Source: Lentisphaeria bacterium (GTDB lineage: Bacteria > Verrucomicrobiota > Lentisphaeria > Victivallales > UBA1829). Taken from it: a stretch of DNA of 9,182 nucleotides. Positions 7,201 through 9,182 of the stretch are shown here, piece by piece. The DNA lies in the NCBI GenBank assembly GCA_019408975.1, contig DXVA01000174.1:1-9182 (forward strand), given 5' to 3'. How positions within the stretch are numbered: the stretch's first letter is position 1; the number at the start of each line of letters is the position of its first letter. A model generated the notes under the pieces. That model did no database searches and was not told where the DNA came from. It saw only the letters and a list, made by a program, of their open reading frames with translations. A program made the position numbers and the translations under genes.

Positions 7201-8085
7201 AGAAACACCGGCATCGCTGCGGACTGTCAGGCGCGTTTCAACGGCATCCTGCGGCAGACGCAGTTCCGCGTCGAATTTTATTCGCCCGCCGGCGGAATTC
7301 CAGCGTGGGTGCAGATCAGCGACAGTCGTCTTCCCCAGTTCATCCGCAAAAACGGCTTCCAGCCGGAGCTGTGCGGCAGATTCCGTTTCCACCTGTCCGG
7401 AAATCCGGTTGACGCTTCCGGGAATGAATTTACGGTTGGTCAATGTGACTGCGCCGTCTTTCATTTGCTGTGCGGCGAGAGCGGCAATGTCTGCCGGAGC
7501 CAACGCCCGGGGGTGGAGCTCAATCCGTCCCGTGGTCGTCGAATACCGGCTTCTGGGATTCCATGCGGGAATGTCGCCGATCCGCCACTCGCGGGGGAAG
7601 TGCCTGCCGAGTTCAAAGTTGACACGGCGAGATGCTGCCTGCTGCCCGTTCAGGTAAAGCTTGAGGTCGGTATGCCCGTCCGTTGCATTCCACGTAAAAG
7701 CCAGATGAACCCACCTGCCTTTCTCAAAGATCCCCGGAACGATCAATTCGCCGGTTTGCTTCGCGGATGTATTCAGGCTCCAGAGCAGCCGCAGTCTGCC
7801 GTCCGGGAAACGGTAGAGATAGATGTGCGGAGTGTTTTTGCCGAGTGTTCCTGCCGTAAGGAAGAAATGCCATGCTTTTTCCTTTTGGCACCAGCCTTCG
7901 GGACGAACCCAGAGAGCAGCTGTTCCTCCCTGCTGAAAACTCTCCGGCAGAGTCACTTTTTCCTGCCTGGCGGCTGTCGGGGCAATCTCGCCTCCGGGAA
8001 GTGCCCTGTGGCGGAGAATGATCGTTTCCGAGGCGGACAGTGAGAGAAGCGTCAGAGAAAGGCAATACAAGAGTATGGTCTTCAT
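4270..8085 (-). CDS. Large secreted multidomain glycoside hydrolase, GH42-like (beta-galactosidase superfamily)
   Basis: This is a predicted exported carbohydrate-active enzyme of 1271 residues. The substrate is unknown. Domains in order: signal peptide (1 to about 18, cut near SLSA|SE); LamG/concanavalin-like module (about 45-205, with WVHLAFTWN and LKLYLNGQ); beta-sandwich (about 212-300); a galactose-binding/rhamnosidase-N-like module starting WKASWIWYGN (317-326) and continuing to about 460; an Ig-like segment (about 480-585); and a TIM-barrel region (about 600-995). A GH42-type trimerisation/amidotransferase-like domain (about 1003-1165, AEIAVIADEPSLL, YKMYVFLNAWAPS) and a small C-terminal beta domain follow. 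E926 in VDEADLRTFL is a good nucleophile candidate. The acid/base is less clear: E749 in LDGGEDGQ, 177 residues earlier, has a spacing like GH42 but is not preceded by Asn. TAGGAGGA 10 nt upstream overlaps the pilin stop, so translation is probably coupled. The best call is a clan GH-A hydrolase. The family within the clan is uncertain. Confidence 0.8.
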   Translation of the reverse strand: MKTILLYCLSLTLLSLSASETIILRHRALPGGEIAPTAARQEKVTLPESFQQGGTAALWVRPEGWCQKEKAWHFFLTAGTLGKNTPHIYLYRFPDGRLRLLWSLNTSAKQTGELIVPGIFEKGRWVHLAFTWNATDGHTDLKLYLNGQQAASRRVNFELGRHFPREWRIGDIPAWNPRSRYSTTTGRIELHPRALAPADIAALAAQQMKDGAVTLTNRKFIPGSVNRISGQVETESAAQLRLEAVFADELGKTTVADLHPRWNSAGGRIKFDAELRLPQDAVETRLTVRSDAGVSPIWKLEKIHYADWLPPVEPNYWKASWIWYGNTSEPEAHRYFVTHFEADPDQLSKVVFQGASDDRGTVYLNGKTAVKINGWAIPAVNENLKSLLVKGKNTLAVDAFNVGGGSGFLGELNLVGKDGNVTDIASGTDWKASERLAPGWNLPGFDVSGWSSATVRLRPPQAPYGETAYRNYARVPTLSRETPFLKLTADAGETVKIQAIFNGAAPQNVETYLLLLRNRRELFRTPVRAEVSGSQLQITGQIAIPPFAMSEEYQLKLESRSVRFGAQGKSQEGEIGTLKLKAAALPQPLRAEVRKKNGIPALHLNGVPVPPMLYRNAINTRNNTRSNRFMTGFDEAGIRLFEINLSLDKLWMPDGSVNTDELELYLLSAMYYAPGGKLVVFFNTDAPGWYVKQHPEERFFHSGGPINRVSYASKRWRTESTAFLRKMIAFIRSRPYYHQIAGFGLDGGEDGQFMQWTGWNRNYLGDYSPAMKQYFQAALRRKYGTVKKLNQGWNRNYGSFEEIQIPSPERRKHSPEGFFLDPVKDADIIDYNRAFSDAVADTILSYAAVIKEETGREKIVAAYYGKFFSIAGYLEWGEMSIERIIASPELDYLIAVEYAQRGAGRPHSVSAPLASYSLHNKIFVDEADLRTFLSGTRNWGYAGTFFETISMIRKMFIYTWSKGHGLHWYDLHGGAFDNRGILQAIANTRRIALKSPERRFIPAEIAVIADEPSLLCTTLDVKKLTGRALLHLQNGSFGRMGADFDVYFLNDLQHPDFPEYKMYVFLNAWAPSPAAVESINRLKNNGRMLVWLYNSGLISNGTRSIENVSALTGIKMADAGSVPLTMGLENFGNLPPQYTSACEAAPVAYPTDPQARLFGRFMKTPGKSPLALKKFPGWTSVYSAVPVLTPAVWRELARQAGVHIYTDDPYTMLYIGDGLLGIHTGQGGVKTIHWPKEAGFRDAVTGQTYGTRTAHPEFLMLPNETKIIFVD

Positions 8086-8099
8086 AAAAATGGTTCCTC

Positions 8100-9032
8100 C
8101 TATTTATAGAACGGGTTGATATGAATGAATGGCGCCACCTGAAAACGCCTCATTGCATTCGTTTCACTTGTGGCATGTCCGTCCGCCCAGACAATATTCG
8201 CGGAACCGTTGTGCCTGGTGTGAATCTGGGAATTACCGTCATTGTTCCATGAATCGGAAATACGGAAGTAACCGCGGTTGATGGCGGCTGTGTATCTGGA
8301 GTCCGCCAGCAGAATAATCGAACTTGCATTTTTCAATACGGAGCCTTTGATACCGCTGGGTGGATCATTGTAGTCGTTGTTCCCTCCGCAGTAGTAATTG
8401 GAGCCTATCCCCAGATAGTTATAGCCGTAACTGATCCATGCATAAGTCCAGTTGGTTTCCGGTGTTTTTATGAAATTATCCCGATAGGCGAAATCAGGAG
8501 GCAGATCCGGGCACAGATAGAGTTTGCTGTTTTTCAGATAATCGTATTTATGGAGATTCCACGCCCATGAATCGCTCGTGGAAGTTCCCCAGAAAATGAA
8601 ATAATCATTGAAATCCATCTGATATCCCATCATGCTTTGCGATATCTGCCGGTTCTGGTTCAGGCAGGAGATACTTCTCGCTTTGCTTCGGACCTGATTC
8701 AATGCAGGCAGCAGCATTGCTGCGAGAATCGCGATAATCGCAATCACGATGAGGAGCTCGATCAGGGTGAAAATTCGCATTTTCACCCTGGAAGTAAAAA
8801 CAGAAGAACAAGGAACAGGGAAACATTTGAACAAGCGAACATTAGAACAATTCAACAATTGAATGAAGAAAGAAGAAGTAAGAGCAGGGGAATGGCAATG
8901 TCCTGCCTTGTTCTGTTGCCGGAATGAAACATCTCTTTTATGAAATTTTATTATTAAAAATTCGATCAATGTGAAATACCGCAAACCACATGTTTTCGTT
9001 GTCGGACGCATGACGGGCGAACTTTTGCACAT
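8100..9032 (-). CDS. Type IV pilin-like protein with H-X9-DG motif and an unusual 84-codon N-terminal extension
   Basis: The core is a prepilin-type protein. Residues 88-111 (FTLIELLIVIAIIAILAAML and on) are the cleavage/methylation helix with Glu at +5. The C-terminus has H274-(9 residues)-D284-G285, the H-X9-DG motif typical of the large pseudopilin families in PVC bacteria. These proteins probably sit in the envelope; their role is unproven. Two starts are possible. ATG 9032 has AAAGGAG at a 7-nt spacing, overlapping the regulator's stop, and gives 310 residues with an earlier broken motif YFTLIEFLIIK (19-29). ATG 8780 (Met85) gives the expected short leader Met-Arg-Ile before the helix, but has only AGGG in front and lies in a strong hairpin. 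I give the longer frame because its ribosome-binding site is better. The mature protein may still derive from Met85. Neither site has the usual Gly before Phe. The hydrolase gene follows after 14 bp. Confidence 0.75.
   Translation of the reverse strand: MCKSSPVMRPTTKTCGLRYFTLIEFLIIKFHKRDVSFRQQNKAGHCHSPALTSSFFIQLLNCSNVRLFKCFPVPCSSVFTSRVKMRIFTLIELLIVIAIIAILAAMLLPALNQVRSKARSISCLNQNRQISQSMMGYQMDFNDYFIFWGTSTSDSWAWNLHKYDYLKNSKLYLCPDLPPDFAYRDNFIKTPETNWTYAWISYGYNYLGIGSNYYCGGNNDYNDPPSGIKGSVLKNASSIILLADSRYTAAINRGYFRISDSWNNDGNSQIHTRHNGSANIVWADGHATSETNAMRRFQVAPFIHINPFYK
8763..8790 (-). promoter_or_regulatory. Perfect 12-bp inverted repeat across the second pilin start codon
   Basis: On the minus strand CAGGGTGAAAAT (8790-8779) and ATTTTCACCCTG (8774-8763) pair perfectly around a four-base loop GCGA, a GNRA-type tetraloop. 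In mRNA this would bury the weak AGGG site and the first two bases of the Met85 AUG in the stem, with the G of AUG in the loop. The arms encode RVK and FTL, so codon choice must have been compatible. It could be a translational control hairpin or, as DNA, a palindromic operator. Confidence 0.65.
8798..8860 (-). repeat. Degenerate 8-bp tandem repeat (consensus NNNTGTTC) in the pilin leader
   Basis: Read on the minus strand, successive units are AATTGTTG, AATTGTTC, TAATGTTC, GCTTGTTC, AAATGTTT, CCCTGTTC, CTTGTTC (one base short) and TTCTGTTT. That is eight units in 63 bp. The period is not a multiple of three although the segment lies inside the open 310-codon frame, between the two candidate pilin starts. 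Units are too diverged for efficient slippage, but the register is held over the whole stretch. Confidence 0.65.
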
Positions 9033-9044
9033 GACATTTCTCCT

Positions 9045-9182
9045 TTATGAAAGTTTTTGCACTGTATTGCGCAGAATCAGTTTTGGTTTCAGGTATTGGC
9101 TGACGGGATGATGGTCGGGAGCATGAATCATTCCGATGAGACATTGCACGGCGGTCCTGCCCAGTTCAAGACGCTGCTGTGC
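9045..9182 (-). CDS. C-terminus of a LacI-type transcriptional regulator (partial)
   Basis: The last 45 codons of a gene enter from the window edge and end at TAA 9047-9045. The peptide reads AQQRLELGRTAVQCLIGMIH, then APDHHPVSQYLKPKLILRNT and VQKLS. This matches the end of the periplasmic-binding-protein-like sensor domain of LacI/GalR regulators: an ELGRxAVxxLIxxI helix, a Pro-containing loop, then L-x-P-x-L-I-x-R-x. GntR-type regulators carrying the same sensor domain end similarly, and the DNA-binding domain is outside the window, so the subfamily is open. Its stop overlaps the AAAGGAG site of the pilin gene, which starts 12 bp on, so regulator, pilin and hydrolase look like one operon. 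A sugar ligand is the natural expectation. Confidence 0.8.
   Translation of the reverse strand, partial: AQQRLELGRTAVQCLIGMIHAPDHHPVSQYLKPKLILRNTVQKLS

Noticed and set aside
7174..8043. 289-codon plus-strand frame opposite the hydrolase N-terminus
   Set aside because: It is antisense to clear LamG and signal-peptide coding and has a low-complexity mixed composition without motifs.
8966..9037. 23-codon leader peptide starting at ATG 9037
   Set aside because: Only 2 nt separate GGAG from this ATG. The ATG five bases later has the proper 7-nt spacing and opens the long pilin frame.
8938..9144. 68-codon minus-strand frame across the regulator end and pilin leader
   Set aside because: It overlaps the regulator C-terminus, whose LacI-like pattern lies in another frame, and has no ribosome-binding site.
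1..9182. CRISPR arrays, insertion sequences, tRNA or rRNA genes
   Set aside because: I saw no regularly spaced identical repeats, transposase motifs or structural RNA signatures by eye on either strand. A tool search could still find something small.

Overview
The window looks like a chromosomal segment of a Lentisphaerota bacterium (Victivallis-like). This rests on gene content, not on a marker gene. A type IV pilin-like protein with an FTLIELLIVIAI start and a C-terminal H-X9-DG motif sits in one tight operon with a large secreted glycoside hydrolase and a LacI-type regulator. That combination is typical of Lentisphaerota and related PVC bacteria. Base composition is moderately GC-rich, and Shine-Dalgarno sequences are strong (AGGAGG-like).

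Left half, plus strand (1-3432): the last 25 codons of a probable cupin-type protein, then a hairpin that may be a terminator. Three genes in one direction follow: a YcfL-like (DUF1425) lipoprotein with a long lysine-rich tail built from 11-residue repeats; hisI (phosphoribosyl-AMP cyclohydrolase); and, 17 bp later, a single reading frame that fuses MurB to D-Ala-D-Ala ligase. The second and third clearly form an operon. The fusion joins two peptidoglycan-precursor steps in one 627-residue polypeptide. An in-frame ATG with a plausible ribosome-binding site lies exactly at the junction.

Middle (3433-4269): the two gene blocks converge here. The only gene-like object is a minus-strand reading frame with a fitting promoter, an excellent ribosome-binding site and a signal peptide. 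It then runs into a damaged and truncated zinc-dependent alcohol dehydrogenase (MDR) sequence. I call it a pseudogene or remnant.

Right half, minus strand (4270-9182): regulator C-terminus, then pilin-like protein, then 1271-residue glycoside hydrolase. The intergenic gaps are 12 and 14 bp, and each downstream ribosome-binding site overlaps or abuts the preceding stop codon. The hydrolase is a signal-peptide protein with a LamG-like module, beta-sandwich modules, a GH42-like barrel and a GH42-type trimerisation domain. The likely logic is a sugar-sensing regulator controlling a secreted polysaccharide-degrading enzyme together with a pseudopilin-like surface protein.

The strangest DNA is the first 250 bp of the pilin gene. 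It carries two prepilin-like FTLIE motifs in one frame, 68 codons apart. Between them is a degenerate 8-bp tandem repeat. A perfect 12-bp inverted repeat with a GNRA-type loop lies across the second possible start codon. This block is the best candidate in the window for something undescribed.
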